From: Clostridia bacterium
GTDB taxonomy: Bacteria; Bacillota; Clostridia; Oscillospirales; CAG-272
Length of the DNA: 64,000 bases
Reading direction: 5' to 3'
NCBI GenBank assembly: GCA_017399305.1
Contig: JAFQDK010000031.1
Span: 1 to 64,000 of the forward strand
Each line of letters starts with the position of its first letter. Positions within the stretch are counted from its first letter, which is position 1. Shown one piece after another: positions 50,494 through 59,139 of the stretch. The position numbers were made by a program, and so were the translations under genes. The notes under the pieces are model-generated. The model was not told the origin of the DNA. It was given only the letters and a program-made list of their open reading frames with translations, and did no database searches.

Positions 50494-50929
50494 ATTTATC
50501 GAAATCCGGTGGGATTCTCACAAAAAACGGCATTAATGCAGTAAAAGCAAAATATAAAAAGCTTATTACTGTTGCTGAAACAACTTTTATGGTTGACAGC
50601 TTAATGGTGAACACTTTAAAAGGGAAGAAAAGCCATGTGAACAGCGGTTCAATGTCGAGTGCCGCAAATGAGATGCTAAGCAATGCAAGAATTGCGACGA
50701 CAGTAAGGTTCACTGTAAAATACTTTTTCAAATTGCCGACTGACAAGAGGTATCCCTTGAGGCAAACAAACAGAAAAACAAAATTTATCAAAAGGCAAAG
50801 AACCATTGCCAAAGTGACTGTTCCGATTATCTGCGGAATAATGCCAAAATGGAACATAAGTGAGAATGCTACAGACAAAAGAATTTGCGAGCCAACGGTT
50901 TCTAAAAGACGTCTTGGGAAAAAAGGCAT
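50492..50929 (-). CDS. Integral membrane protein of unknown function
   Basis: Encodes 145 residues; ATG at 50929 with AGGAGGA upstream. Four hydrophobic spans (about 12-34, 38-60, 70-92, 105-135) with few charged residues. I do not recognise the family. It begins 10 bases after the stop of the stalk-domain gene on the same strand and is likely co-transcribed with it. Confidence 0.65.
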   Translation of the reverse strand: MPFFPRRLLETVGSQILLSVAFSLMFHFGIIPQIIGTVTLAMVLCLLINFVFLFVCLKGYLLSVGNLKKYFTVNLTVVAILALLSISFAALDIEPLFTWLFFPFKVFTIKLSTIKVVSATVISFLYFAFTALMPFFVRIPPDFDK

Positions 50930-50939
50930 GTCGTTCCTC

Positions 50940-51377
50940 CTAATCTGTAATTATGGCAGTTCTTGTTTCGCCTTGCCATTCAACATTCTTGCCAAGCGCC
51001 TCGGCAACTGCGCGAAGCGGAATCAAGGTTCGGTCATTAACAATCTGTGCAGGCACATCCAGCGGAATACTTTTTGCCGCATTTGTAACTACATCTGTTA
51101 CTGAAAAACTGTATTCGTTAATACGCATAGCTATTATACTTGTCTTGTATGTGGCTAAAGCGAGTTGCATTTCAGGGACCCACTCTACTTTAGCGCCGAG
51201 CATTTCAAACACCATTCGCATTGGAACCATAGTTCTGCTGTTAATTATCTGCGGTGGGACGTCAAACTGGGCTTTAACACCATTTATAAGCACAGTTATA
51301 TCATCTTCGGCGTTTACAGACATTATACAAGACAGCGTTATTAAAATAATCAGCGATAAGATAAATATTCTTTTCAT
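50940..51377 (-). CDS. Secreted copper-amine-oxidase N-terminal (stalk) domain protein
   Basis: Encodes 145 residues; ATG at 51377 after AAAGGA. Residues 1-23 are a signal peptide. Two copies of the stalk repeat follow: INGVKAQFDVPPQIINSRTMVPMRMVFEMLGAKVEW and the second with VPAQIVNDRTLIPLRAVAEALGKNVEW (residues ~31-66 and ~101-135). This domain (named after copper amine oxidase but with no catalytic role) is common in secreted Clostridia proteins and binds cell-surface components in several. It stands alone here. Lies downstream of the large InlB-repeat gene and a 48-residue peptide gene on the same strand. Confidence 0.85.
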   Translation of the reverse strand: MKRIFILSLIILITLSCIMSVNAEDDITVLINGVKAQFDVPPQIINSRTMVPMRMVFEMLGAKVEWVPEMQLALATYKTSIIAMRINEYSFSVTDVVTNAAKSIPLDVPAQIVNDRTLIPLRAVAEALGKNVEWQGETRTAIITD

Positions 51378-51396
51378 ATATATCCTTTTTGATAGT

Positions 51397-51421
51397 TGAG
51401 GAGTGCCTTTGGCACTCCTCA
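51397..51421. repeat. Stable hairpin between the peptide gene and the stalk-domain gene
   Basis: TGAGGAGTGCC-TTT-GGCACTCCTCA, an 11-bp perfect stem 6 bases after the 48-residue gene. On the minus strand no T-run follows (ACTATCAAAAAGG), so it is a poor intrinsic terminator in the gene direction and may protect or process the mRNA. Confidence 0.6.
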
Positions 51422-51426
51422 GACTT

Positions 51427-51573
51427 TTATTTAAACAAATCTGTTTTTACCGAGTCAACATCTGAGATGTTTTCGCCCCATGTCTTAAGCAATTCGGGCA
51501 CTTCAGATGTTGCGATAATATCAACAGTTTCAAAATCAACTTTGCACGCTTCAGGTGCACTGTAGAAATTCAT
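51427..51573 (-). CDS. 48-residue conserved-type small peptide
   Basis: An open frame too short for usual gene calling: ATG at 51573 (alternatively 51582, three codons longer) after GGGAGG, stop TAA at 51427-51429. The peptide is acidic, with YSAPEACKVDFETVDIIATSE at its N-terminal half (shown here only in part: APEACKVDFETVDIIATS). Short proteins with the pattern aromatic-x-x-PE...V...DII-TS are common beside large secreted proteins in Oscillospiraceae and are of unknown function; they could be precursor peptides or small chaperones. The ribosome-binding site and position 21 bases after the large gene support translation. Confidence 0.55.
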   Translation of the reverse strand: MNFYSAPEACKVDFETVDIIATSEVPELLKTWGENISDVDSVKTDLFK

Positions 51574-51594
51574 TTGTATCATTTCCTCCCAAAG

Positions 51595-54500
51595 CTATTC
51601 GCTTTTTTCGCCGAGCCACTTGTTTATATCGGATACGGATGTTGTCATGGTCTGCCCCATGATGATTTCACCGTCAATTACAACATACGGTACGGCAAGT
51701 ACCTTGTTTTCAAAGTAGGCAAGCGGAATCTTTGAAACAGTTACATGGAAGTATCCGCTGCTTTCTTCAAGCTGTGCATTGCCAACACTTGATGCATCTA
51801 CTTTGACAGTGACGCCGGTCGTATCATAAACAAATATGCCAAATGAATCAATGCTGTCTTTTACAGAGTCGTAGTTTGAGATAAAGGCATTCAGTGCGAT
51901 GATTCCTTCTTTATCCTCGGATTCACGTGTGGTTGAATAATAGCCTGCGTCAACCATTATTTCAAAGCTTACCTCAGGTAACCACTTTGCATAAATAGTG
52001 ATGTTCTCGGCACTGTCAGGCGATATAGTTGTCACCTTGTTACCGTTTTCGTCATACCAACCGAGGAAAGTGTATCCGTCAGCCTCAGGTGCTGCAGTGA
52101 CAGCATATCCGTGGCTCCAATAATACTCATCGGCAAATACCTTGTCGGTGGTTGCATACTGCGTCATGTTTTCAACGATTGTGCCCTCTTTGAGGTTACC
52201 CATGTCAAATGTGACAGTATACATTCTTGGGATAAGAGTTGCGGTGAGGAGTTGGGTCTGTTCCTTGGAAATATCGCTGTAACGGGCAGAGCCGTTATAT
52301 GCGATATAGAAAGGCAATTCATACTCATTATACAGAACTTTCTGGTCATGAATTGTCAGTGTGTTAGCTCTTATAGCATAATCATAAGAGCGACCGGTGC
52401 TTGACTGAGTTTTCCATACTGCCTCACTGCCTGTTGCTACGCCGTTTTCAAAATCGGAAATGTTTCCGATAAATTCGCCGCCGTGTACCATCTGGCTGAT
52501 AACATCCCAGTGCTGAGGATCAATGTGTGCTCCTGTGTCACAAAGCACAAGAACTTCTACATCGGTTGGGGCATAGCCATCACCGATATAAGCAGAGTTG
52601 ACCTCATATTTAATATCAAATGTTTCTGGCATGAAGTGGAGATATGCGTAGACATTTGAAACATTTACGTCTTCGTCATCGAGGAATGCCGCGAGATACA
52701 AAGCCTCTTCAGTTTCCTCTTTGTATTCCGTGTAATCATTTACCGGAATATCGGAAGTGTCGTTATTATAATGTGAGTGATAGTCTACGGCTGATACCTT
52801 GATTCTATACTGTTGTCCGTGGTCTTCGATGCCTGTAAACTCATATTCGGCAATACCGTAATCGCTTTCAAACAAGGTGGGGGCTTCAATATACTTTATA
52901 GTTTCGGTATATCCGTTTGCATCCACTCTTTGGAGAAATACAATTACACTACCGAGTCTGTCGTGGTCTGGGATTGTGTGAACAGTCTGTGCACCGTCTT
53001 CAACAACGCTGTAGGTTCCTGCGACAGCAACATGGCCTTTGATTGTAAGCGGTTCTTTCCACTTTGCAATAAGAGTTGTGTCTTTAAAGATAATTGTGTC
53101 TGATACTGCTGCTTCGTCGGTCATATTGCCGTTTTCATCGGCAATATACCAACCGTCAAATACATATCCACCGGCTCTTTGAGGAACGTAGCTGTCAAGA
53201 TTGGGAATACCTATCTGATAGTTAAGAACTGTATTTTCTTCAGTATCGTTAAGAGTTCCACCGTTAGGATTAAAGGTTACATCGAAAACTTCGATTGTCA
53301 CAACTGCATTAACAGTTCCGACCTGTGCGCCTTTTTCGCTGTCATAGTATGCACCGCTAAGTGTGCTGCCCGCAGGAGTTTCTCCGCCTTCAACGAACAT
53401 TTCAGCACTGTAACGGTTGAGCTCTGTGTGATATACGATATGCTCACCGTTTTTATTGATTGCGGGAATAACAGTACCGTCAGCGGTTTCGTAAGAAACA
53501 ACCTCTATGCGGTAGTGATATGGAGCATTTGAATCGGATGCTGCTACCCATACCGGATATGTGCCAACGCCTTTTCCGTTTTCGTCAAGGTCTATACGCT
53601 CATAGGTGTTGTAATGCTGAGTAATTGTAACCCATGTATCAGTATTTGCATCGTCATAAGGGGTATCGCCCCAAGAAATAACCTTGACATTTACTGCTGT
53701 GGGTTTTAGGTCGTCTGCAACCTTCATAGACTCCTTGTCAAGCTCTACAGTATATGTAAAGTCAAAATTGTTAGGGTCAAAAACAAGTGTTGCGGTTATA
53801 CGGTAGTCGCCGTTAGCATCGGTTTCTTTTGTAACAGAAACAAGGTCGTATCCCGATTTGTTGGATGTAAAGGTATACTCGGCATCCTTTGCAACATTGA
53901 CAAGTGCGGGGGCTTTCGCAATATAGGTAGTGGTATTTGCGCTGTACGATGCAATATAATCGTCTTCAAAATAATAGCTTGCACCATCCCACTCTACCGT
54001 TTTACTTACAAGCTCGGTATAGTCGCCCTCACTGCCGAATCTCTGGTCAACTGTGAAGATGATGTTATGCATACCGTCTTCATTGTTTACGCTGAGTCCA
54101 TCAGAAGCAAGATGGTTGATTACAATATCAACGTATACATCGTTTGCTTCAACATACTGTGCAACAAGGCTGTATTCCTCACCGATAGCTTCGGAGAGGA
54201 CATCGCCAGCTTTATGCTCATGTCCGCTCTGGCAAAGCCAGTGTGAGAACAGATAGCCCTCTTTGACAGGAACAATATCGCTGACCATTACCTTGCTGTT
54301 TACAAGGTGATATTCTGTGGGGATTTCAGCATCGCCGCCGTTTGAATCATAGGTAACACTGTTAAAGAACAGGTCTCTTGTTCTCGAAGCGCCGTTGATG
54401 GTAAGTATCTGGTCACCGAGCTGAATTTTTTCGTCCGAGCCGCTTGTTGAGTAGTAGAGAGTGTAGTTGCCGTCGGAAAGCGTTGAATAGTAAACGCCGG

Positions 54501-55761
54501 TCTCATCGCTCGTAAGCGGGAAGTATATCTCCGAGTCCTCATATCTGAGATAAAGTGTTTCGACCTCGGGCATCATCTGCTCAATATTTACAAGAGTACC
54601 GCTTGCCGTTGCGGTTGATGTATCGTATGTACCGTTAAGGAACACCTTTACAGTACCAATATGTGCAGGCTTTGTGGTTTCATATACGTAAGCATAAACC
54701 GGATCGGTATTTTCCGCCTGTCCTACAACCTCTATCTGATACTGTGTGTTTGGAGTGAGGTTTTCAAAAACAACATATTCCTTGCCGTCAACAGTTTTTC
54801 TCTCGCCCTTTGCGCCGCCGATGTAGTAGGTGCAATGGTCATCAAGATTGTCAAGCGTTATAACGGTAGCGGTAGAAGTAGTAGTAGGTTTTTTATAAAC
54901 GTAAACTTCTATTTCACGGGTTGCCGTATAGTCTTTATGGAACTTACAGTTGCTCTTCTGAATAGTAATCTCAACCTTGGCATCGCCGTATGAAGTGCCC
55001 TTGATGCTCTTGATATGCCATTCATTGGTTTCTGTGTCAACCTCAAGCTCGATTATATCTTCGCCTTGCGTTACAACAGGCTCGGAAATTGTACACTCAA
55101 CACAGGTAATATGAACTATGGAGCTTTCACCGAGAAGAATTTTTACGTTCTTTGTATCGCCCTCAAAAAGACCGAAAAGAACATGGCTGATATCATCCGA
55201 AAAGTCACTTGCAACTATTCCATAGTTGGTATATGTAGGTCTGAACCATGACCCGCCGGTACGTACTCTTGTACCTTGATGACTATCACTTGCAAGGAGA
55301 TTACCGTTTGTGTCATAAACCTCAACAGTGATCACACCTACAAGGTTTTCACTTGATACATCGGCGCCGTAAATTGCCGCCCATGCATAGCCGGTGCCGC
55401 TGAAGGTCTTATTATATGTACGGCCGGTCATGTTGGATAAACCGCTCATGTTTTTTGAGCTGTTATAAATCTCAATTTCGCCATCGGTATTGTTAATACC
55501 GTACATGTTGTGGTTGTTGTAAACATACAGATATGTACCGAGCGTGCTTGTCCACTTATATGTGAGCTCGCGCACATTTCCGTCATAGCCCTCGACTTTT
55601 GCTTCAAGCAATTCGCTTGAGCGTAGGTCAGCTTGCGCTCCGCGAGAGAAGCTGACAATGTCAACCGTCACTCCGTCAGCCGCCAAAGCGTTAACTGCCA
55701 ATGTTGTGGCTAAGACAATGAACACAAAAAGCATCAAGATACTCTTTCTGAACGCCGTCAT
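51595..55761 (-). CDS. Very large secreted protein with InlB-type (Flg_new) repeats
   Basis: Encodes 1388 residues; ATG at 55761 with AAGGGAG upstream. Residues 1-28 are a signal peptide. The protein is a chain of beta-sandwich-like domains rich in Thr, Tyr and Asp. At least three InlB B-repeat/Listeria-Bacteroides repeats are visible: VTYDSNGGDAEIP...GYLFSHWLCQ (~465-510), VTFNPNGGTLND...GYVFDGWYI...LIAKWKE (~840-915) and VTFDMGNLKEG...GYTFLGWYDENGN...IYAKWLP (~1225-1295). Between them are fibronectin-like segments. There is no LPxTG signal, SLH module or dockerin, so release or non-covalent wall binding is likely. An adhesin or matrix protein is inferred. The 48-residue peptide gene follows 21 bases downstream. 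Confidence 0.82.
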   Translation of the reverse strand: MTAFRKSILMLFVFIVLATTLAVNALAADGVTVDIVSFSRGAQADLRSSELLEAKVEGYDGNVRELTYKWTSTLGTYLYVYNNHNMYGINNTDGEIEIYNSSKNMSGLSNMTGRTYNKTFSGTGYAWAAIYGADVSSENLVGVITVEVYDTNGNLLASDSHQGTRVRTGGSWFRPTYTNYGIVASDFSDDISHVLFGLFEGDTKNVKILLGESSIVHITCVECTISEPVVTQGEDIIELEVDTETNEWHIKSIKGTSYGDAKVEITIQKSNCKFHKDYTATREIEVYVYKKPTTTSTATVITLDNLDDHCTYYIGGAKGERKTVDGKEYVVFENLTPNTQYQIEVVGQAENTDPVYAYVYETTKPAHIGTVKVFLNGTYDTSTATASGTLVNIEQMMPEVETLYLRYEDSEIYFPLTSDETGVYYSTLSDGNYTLYYSTSGSDEKIQLGDQILTINGASRTRDLFFNSVTYDSNGGDAEIPTEYHLVNSKVMVSDIVPVKEGYLFSHWLCQSGHEHKAGDVLSEAIGEEYSLVAQYVEANDVYVDIVINHLASDGLSVNNEDGMHNIIFTVDQRFGSEGDYTELVSKTVEWDGASYYFEDDYIASYSANTTTYIAKAPALVNVAKDAEYTFTSNKSGYDLVSVTKETDANGDYRITATLVFDPNNFDFTYTVELDKESMKVADDLKPTAVNVKVISWGDTPYDDANTDTWVTITQHYNTYERIDLDENGKGVGTYPVWVAASDSNAPYHYRIEVVSYETADGTVIPAINKNGEHIVYHTELNRYSAEMFVEGGETPAGSTLSGAYYDSEKGAQVGTVNAVVTIEVFDVTFNPNGGTLNDTEENTVLNYQIGIPNLDSYVPQRAGGYVFDGWYIADENGNMTDEAAVSDTIIFKDTTLIAKWKEPLTIKGHVAVAGTYSVVEDGAQTVHTIPDHDRLGSVIVFLQRVDANGYTETIKYIEAPTLFESDYGIAEYEFTGIEDHGQQYRIKVSAVDYHSHYNNDTSDIPVNDYTEYKEETEEALYLAAFLDDEDVNVSNVYAYLHFMPETFDIKYEVNSAYIGDGYAPTDVEVLVLCDTGAHIDPQHWDVISQMVHGGEFIGNISDFENGVATGSEAVWKTQSSTGRSYDYAIRANTLTIHDQKVLYNEYELPFYIAYNGSARYSDISKEQTQLLTATLIPRMYTVTFDMGNLKEGTIVENMTQYATTDKVFADEYYWSHGYAVTAAPEADGYTFLGWYDENGNKVTTISPDSAENITIYAKWLPEVSFEIMVDAGYYSTTRESEDKEGIIALNAFISNYDSVKDSIDSFGIFVYDTTGVTVKVDASSVGNAQLEESSGYFHVTVSKIPLAYFENKVLAVPYVVIDGEIIMGQTMTTSVSDINKWLGEKSE

Positions 55762-55820
55762 TTTAATGCATCTCCCTTTTAAAAAAGTTGTTTTAAACAG
55801 ACTTATATTGTGGAAACTTT

Positions 55821-55849
55821 ATTTTATCATATAATATCCTATAAAGCAA
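55821..55849 (-). promoter_or_regulatory. Promoter of the InlB-repeat protein gene
   Basis: On the minus strand TTGCTT (55844-55849) and TAAAAT (55821-55826) with 17-bp spacing, 60 bases before the start codon. The rest of the 55850-56027 gap is AT-rich with nothing recognised. Confidence 0.6.
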
Positions 55850-56027
55850 TACTTTTGAAAAAATTTCGTCATCAAATGCGTGGTGGATTCTTCTTTAATA
55901 AATATCTTTTATATTTAGTCGCTAAATGCCCCTCAAATTCCTTATTTACATCTGTTAAAATTTATGTTAAAATATAGAAAGTGTAAAAAAGTAGAATTTT
56001 TTGAGAAAATGTTTTAAAGTTTTAGTA

Positions 56028-56056
56028 TTGAGACTTTATTACATTGTAGCTATAAT
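56028..56056 (+). promoter_or_regulatory. Promoter of galK
   Basis: TTGAGA (56028-56033) and TATAAT (56051-56056) with 17-bp spacing, 43 bases before the galK start codon. Confidence 0.78.
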
Positions 56057-56099
56057 ATATACAAAGACAAAAAATTTGATTATACAAGGAGTTTTTATT

Positions 56100-57380
56100 A
56101 TGAAGACGACCGAACTTATCAAGAATATTGAAAGCGGCGCGCTTGACAGCATCTTCGCAAAGCTTTACGCTAAAGACAGCGATATGCAGAAGGCTCGCTA
56201 CATCCGCACTATCAAGAATTTTGAAGAAAACTACGGCGTAGACCGCGATGTTTCTCTCTTCTCCGTTCCCGGCAGAAGTGAGATCTCCGGCAACCACACT
56301 GACCATAACCACGGCTGTGTTCTTGCAGCTGCTATCAACCTCGACATCATCGCTGTTGCTGCAAAGAATGACGACGGACTCGTACGTCTCCGCAGCGAGG
56401 GCTACACCGAGGATAGAATGACCGTTGAAGATTGCAAGGAGCCTAACTCCGACTACTTCTTCAAGTCCCGTGCACTTATCGCAGGCATGGTTCAGGGCTT
56501 CCAGAACTACGGTCACAAGGCAGGCGGCTTTGACGCTTTCACTACCAATAACGTACATAAAGGCAGCGGTCTTTCTTCCTCCGCTGCATTTGAAGTAATG
56601 GTTGGTAACATCATCAATCACTTCTACAATGACGGTTCTGTTGACAATGCTGAGGTTGCTCGTATTGCCCAGTTCTCCGAGAACGTATACTTCGGCAAGC
56701 CTTGCGGTCTTATGGACCAGACAGCTTGTGCTGTTGGTGGCTTTGTTGCAATCGACTTCGCAGATCCTAAGGCTCCCGTAATTGAGCCTCTTGCATTTGA
56801 TATGAGCGCGGCTGGTTACAGCCTCTGTATCACCAACACAGGCGGCAACCACGCAGACCTCAACGATGACTATGCGTCTGTTCCCGCAGAGATGAAGGCT
56901 GTTGCTGCACACTTCGGCAAGGTTGCTCTCCGCGAGGTTACTAAGGAGCAGATTATCGGTGCAGTCCCCGTACTTCGCGAGACTGTTGGTGACCGTGCTA
57001 TTCTCCGTGCGCTTCACTTCGCAAACGAGAATGAGCGCGTTGCTGTACAGAAAAAGGCACTTGAAGACGGCGATCTCAACACCTTCTTTGAATACATGAA
57101 GGCTTCCGGCAATTCCTCTTACAAGTATCTCCAGAACGTATTTACCACTAAGAACGTTCGTGAGCAGGGCCTCTCTCTTGCACTTTGCCTCACCGATGAT
57201 GCTCTTTGTGGCAAGGGCGGCGCATACCGTGTACACGGCGGCGGATTTGCAGGTACAATTCAGGCATTTGTTCCTCATGCTGATGTTCCTGAATACTGCA
57301 AAGCTATGGATTCTGCATTCGGCTTTGGTTCATGCGTAGTTATGTCCATTCGTCCCGAAGGCGCAATCAAGGTATATTAA
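56100..57380 (+). CDS. galK: Galactokinase (GHMP kinase family)
   Basis: Encodes 426 residues from the ATG at 56100 (CAAGGAG upstream); an upstream ATG at 56001 overlaps the promoter. Galactokinase signature PGRSEISGNHTDHNHG (usual form PGRxNLIGEHTDYN), the ATP loop VHKGSGLSSSAA, QTACAVGGF and GGGFAGTIQAF near the C-terminus. Substitution of the usual Glu by Asn in GEHTD (GNHTD) is notable, since that residue contacts the sugar; a different aldose specificity is possible. The gene is monocistronic; no galT or galE is present. The codon use is strongly biased, suggesting high expression. Confidence 0.88.
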   Translation: MKTTELIKNIESGALDSIFAKLYAKDSDMQKARYIRTIKNFEENYGVDRDVSLFSVPGRSEISGNHTDHNHGCVLAAAINLDIIAVAAKNDDGLVRLRSEGYTEDRMTVEDCKEPNSDYFFKSRALIAGMVQGFQNYGHKAGGFDAFTTNNVHKGSGLSSSAAFEVMVGNIINHFYNDGSVDNAEVARIAQFSENVYFGKPCGLMDQTACAVGGFVAIDFADPKAPVIEPLAFDMSAAGYSLCITNTGGNHADLNDDYASVPAEMKAVAAHFGKVALREVTKEQIIGAVPVLRETVGDRAILRALHFANENERVAVQKKALEDGDLNTFFEYMKASGNSSYKYLQNVFTTKNVREQGLSLALCLTDDALCGKGGAYRVHGGGFAGTIQAFVPHADVPEYCKAMDSAFGFGSCVVMSIRPEGAIKVY

Positions 57381-57387
57381 TTAAAAC

Positions 57388-57417
57388 AAAAAAACGGCTC
57401 GAAAGAGCCGTTTTTTT
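57388..57417. terminator. Bidirectional terminator between galK and the SDR gene
   Basis: AAAAAAACGGCTC-GAAA-GAGCCGTTTTTTT, a 13-bp perfect stem with GNRA loop. Confidence 0.92.
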
Positions 57418-58153
57418 ATTGCTTTCTGCGGCAGCCGTCAATCTGTATGTTCTGGCATGATATGTAGGATGCTTCGTCACTCGCGAGAAAACAGATCAGA
57501 TTTGCATTTTCCATGTCAGAGCCGGTTCTACCCATAAATGCAAGATCACTTTTTTGTGTGAAATTGGGGTCGGGGTTTTCGGCGGGGCTGACGCTTCCGG
57601 GTGAAACGCAGTTTGCAGTGATGCCGAGGTGGGCGACTTCTTTTGCAAGTGCCTTGGTCATTGCAACAACAGCCGCTTTGCTTGCCGAATAGCAAGCCAT
57701 TTTTGCGTTGCCGTATACACCTGCAACAGAGCAAACGTTGATGATTTTGCCGTAGCTTTTCTCTTTCATGCCGGGGAGAACCGCATTTGTGAAATATACA
57801 ACGCTCATAACGTTGATATCGAACATCTTTTTCCAAAGGTCGATTGGAGTTTCCTCAAACAGCGACCAGTTTCTCCATATTGCTGCGTTGTTAACAAGAA
57901 TATCAATTTTGCCGAAATGCGCAATAGCATCGTCCATCACTTCTTTTACATTTGCTTCATCGCTGACATCGCATTTGTATATGCGCACATCATTGCCGTA
58001 TTTTTTGAGTTCTTCTTTTACTTCTACAAGCTTTTCGTAATTAATGTCGATAAGCACAAGGTCAGCGCCATTCTCAGAAAACTTAAGAGCGCATCCGTAT
58101 CCTATGCCGACGGCGGCACCTGTCACAACAGCTACTTTGTTTTTAAAATCCAT
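57416..58153 (-). CDS. Short-chain dehydrogenase/reductase
   Basis: Encodes 245 residues from the ATG at 58153 (CGGAGGA upstream); an in-frame ATG 39 bases before it lacks a site. Classical SDR motifs: TGAAVGIGYG (nucleotide binding), NNAA, catalytic Ser in INVCSVAGVYG and YSASK (Tyr, Lys), PGSVSP. Residue DI at the end of strand 2 favours NAD. It oxidises or reduces a sugar, polyol or steroid-like alcohol; the substrate cannot be told. Divergent AraC gene at 58321 is the likely regulator. Confidence 0.9.
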   Translation of the reverse strand: MDFKNKVAVVTGAAVGIGYGCALKFSENGADLVLIDINYEKLVEVKEELKKYGNDVRIYKCDVSDEANVKEVMDDAIAHFGKIDILVNNAAIWRNWSLFEETPIDLWKKMFDINVMSVVYFTNAVLPGMKEKSYGKIINVCSVAGVYGNAKMACYSASKAAVVAMTKALAKEVAHLGITANCVSPGSVSPAENPDPNFTQKSDLAFMGRTGSDMENANLICFLASDEASYISCQNIQIDGCRRKQ

Positions 58154-58231
58154 ATTGTTGTCCTCCGTTATCAGTTTTACTGATTTTAGCAAAAATAATG
58201 TAGGAAGTAAATGATTTTAATTATATATTTG

Positions 58232-58261
58232 TTTGCAGAAATTATACTAAAATTCCGCAAA
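58232..58261. promoter_or_regulatory. Candidate operator between SDR and AraC genes
   Basis: TTTGCAGAA (58232-58240) and TTCCGCAAA (58253-58261) are inverted repeats with one mismatch, 12 bases apart and 21 bp from centre to centre, overlapping a TATAAT on the SDR strand (58241-58246). Confidence 0.4.
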
Positions 58262-58274
58262 TATATTAATATAA

Positions 58275-58303
58275 TTGACTATTTCTATATGATATGCTAT
58301 CAT
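58275..58303 (+). promoter_or_regulatory. Promoter of the AraC gene at 58321
   Basis: TTGACT (58275-58280) and TATCAT (58298-58303) with 17-bp spacing, just before GAGGTGG and the start codon; very short leader. Confidence 0.65.
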
Positions 58304-58320
58304 GCTTTTGAGGTGGAACG

Positions 58321-59061
58321 ATGAAACTTAATGACTTTGTTATAACAAAATTTATAAACTGTTTTTATGCGCGTGACCCCCAAGGACGTAAAAAAGAGTT
58401 TGAAAACCGACGTTTTGCGTGCTTTATCATTACACTAAAGGGAAAGATAAGCTTTACTTCGGGGGGAAATCGTATATATTCTGACACAGAGCATGCTGTG
58501 TTCTTGCCACAGGGCTTTTGCTATACAAATGAGTGTATAGAGGATGCTGAGAGTATAGTTTTGAATTTTTCTACAGGACAGCTGTATGATGAGTCTGTAC
58601 AGCTTGCAACTGTGCCGCCCGCTGTTGCACGAGAGTATTATTCTTCAATAAAGCAGGCGTCGGCATCTCTGTCTGCGCAAGGGCAGATGCTTGTTTTTCG
58701 CGAGCTTTATTCACTTGCGCACCAGCTTTTTCAGGAGAAAACAAAATCGTCTGCCGCAGATAAGATATTGACAGATGCGATTGAATATATGATGTCAAAT
58801 TATTATGTGAGCACACTTACTGTATATCAGGTTGCTTCTCATTGCTTTGTCAGCGAGATATATCTTAGAAAACTTTTTGCAAAAAAATATGATACAACGC
58901 CGTTTAAAATGCTTACAGATATACGCATGAAAAAAGCGTATCTGCTCACAAAAGAAAAAAGACCTGTCAAAGAGATTGCCTTGGAGGTCGGATACAGCGC
59001 CGTTTGCCAGTTTAGCCGTGCATATAAAAAGTATTACGGCGTACCGCCGTCGGAGAATTAA
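58321..59061 (+). CDS. AraC-family transcriptional regulator
   Basis: Encodes 246 residues; ATG at 58321 after GAGGTGG. N-terminal cupin-like domain (FACFIITLKGKISFTSGGN, VFLPQGFCYTNE), then two HTH motifs from ~150 (TVYQVASHCFVSEIYLRKLFAKKY and KEIALEVGYSAVCQFSRAYKKYYGVPPSE). Typical sugar-responsive regulator. Head to head with the SDR gene, its probable target; the protease gene lies 78 bases downstream in the same direction. Confidence 0.87.
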   Translation: MKLNDFVITKFINCFYARDPQGRKKEFENRRFACFIITLKGKISFTSGGNRIYSDTEHAVFLPQGFCYTNECIEDAESIVLNFSTGQLYDESVQLATVPPAVAREYYSSIKQASASLSAQGQMLVFRELYSLAHQLFQEKTKSSAADKILTDAIEYMMSNYYVSTLTVYQVASHCFVSEIYLRKLFAKKYDTTPFKMLTDIRMKKAYLLTKEKRPVKEIALEVGYSAVCQFSRAYKKYYGVPPSEN

Positions 59062-59139
59062 AACAATCTTAAAACTGATTTGATTGACTTAACGGTATTC
59101 ATGTGATAAAATAATAATATTAATCTTTTGGAGGATAAC

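Noticed and set aside
51397-51421. Intrinsic terminator after the 48-residue peptide gene
   Set aside because: There is no T-run on the minus strand, so I list it only as a hairpin.
56022-57278. 418-residue open frame antisense to galK
   Set aside because: Cys-rich, no domain, no ribosome-binding site, and exactly opposite a clear galactokinase. It follows from biased codon use on the other strand.
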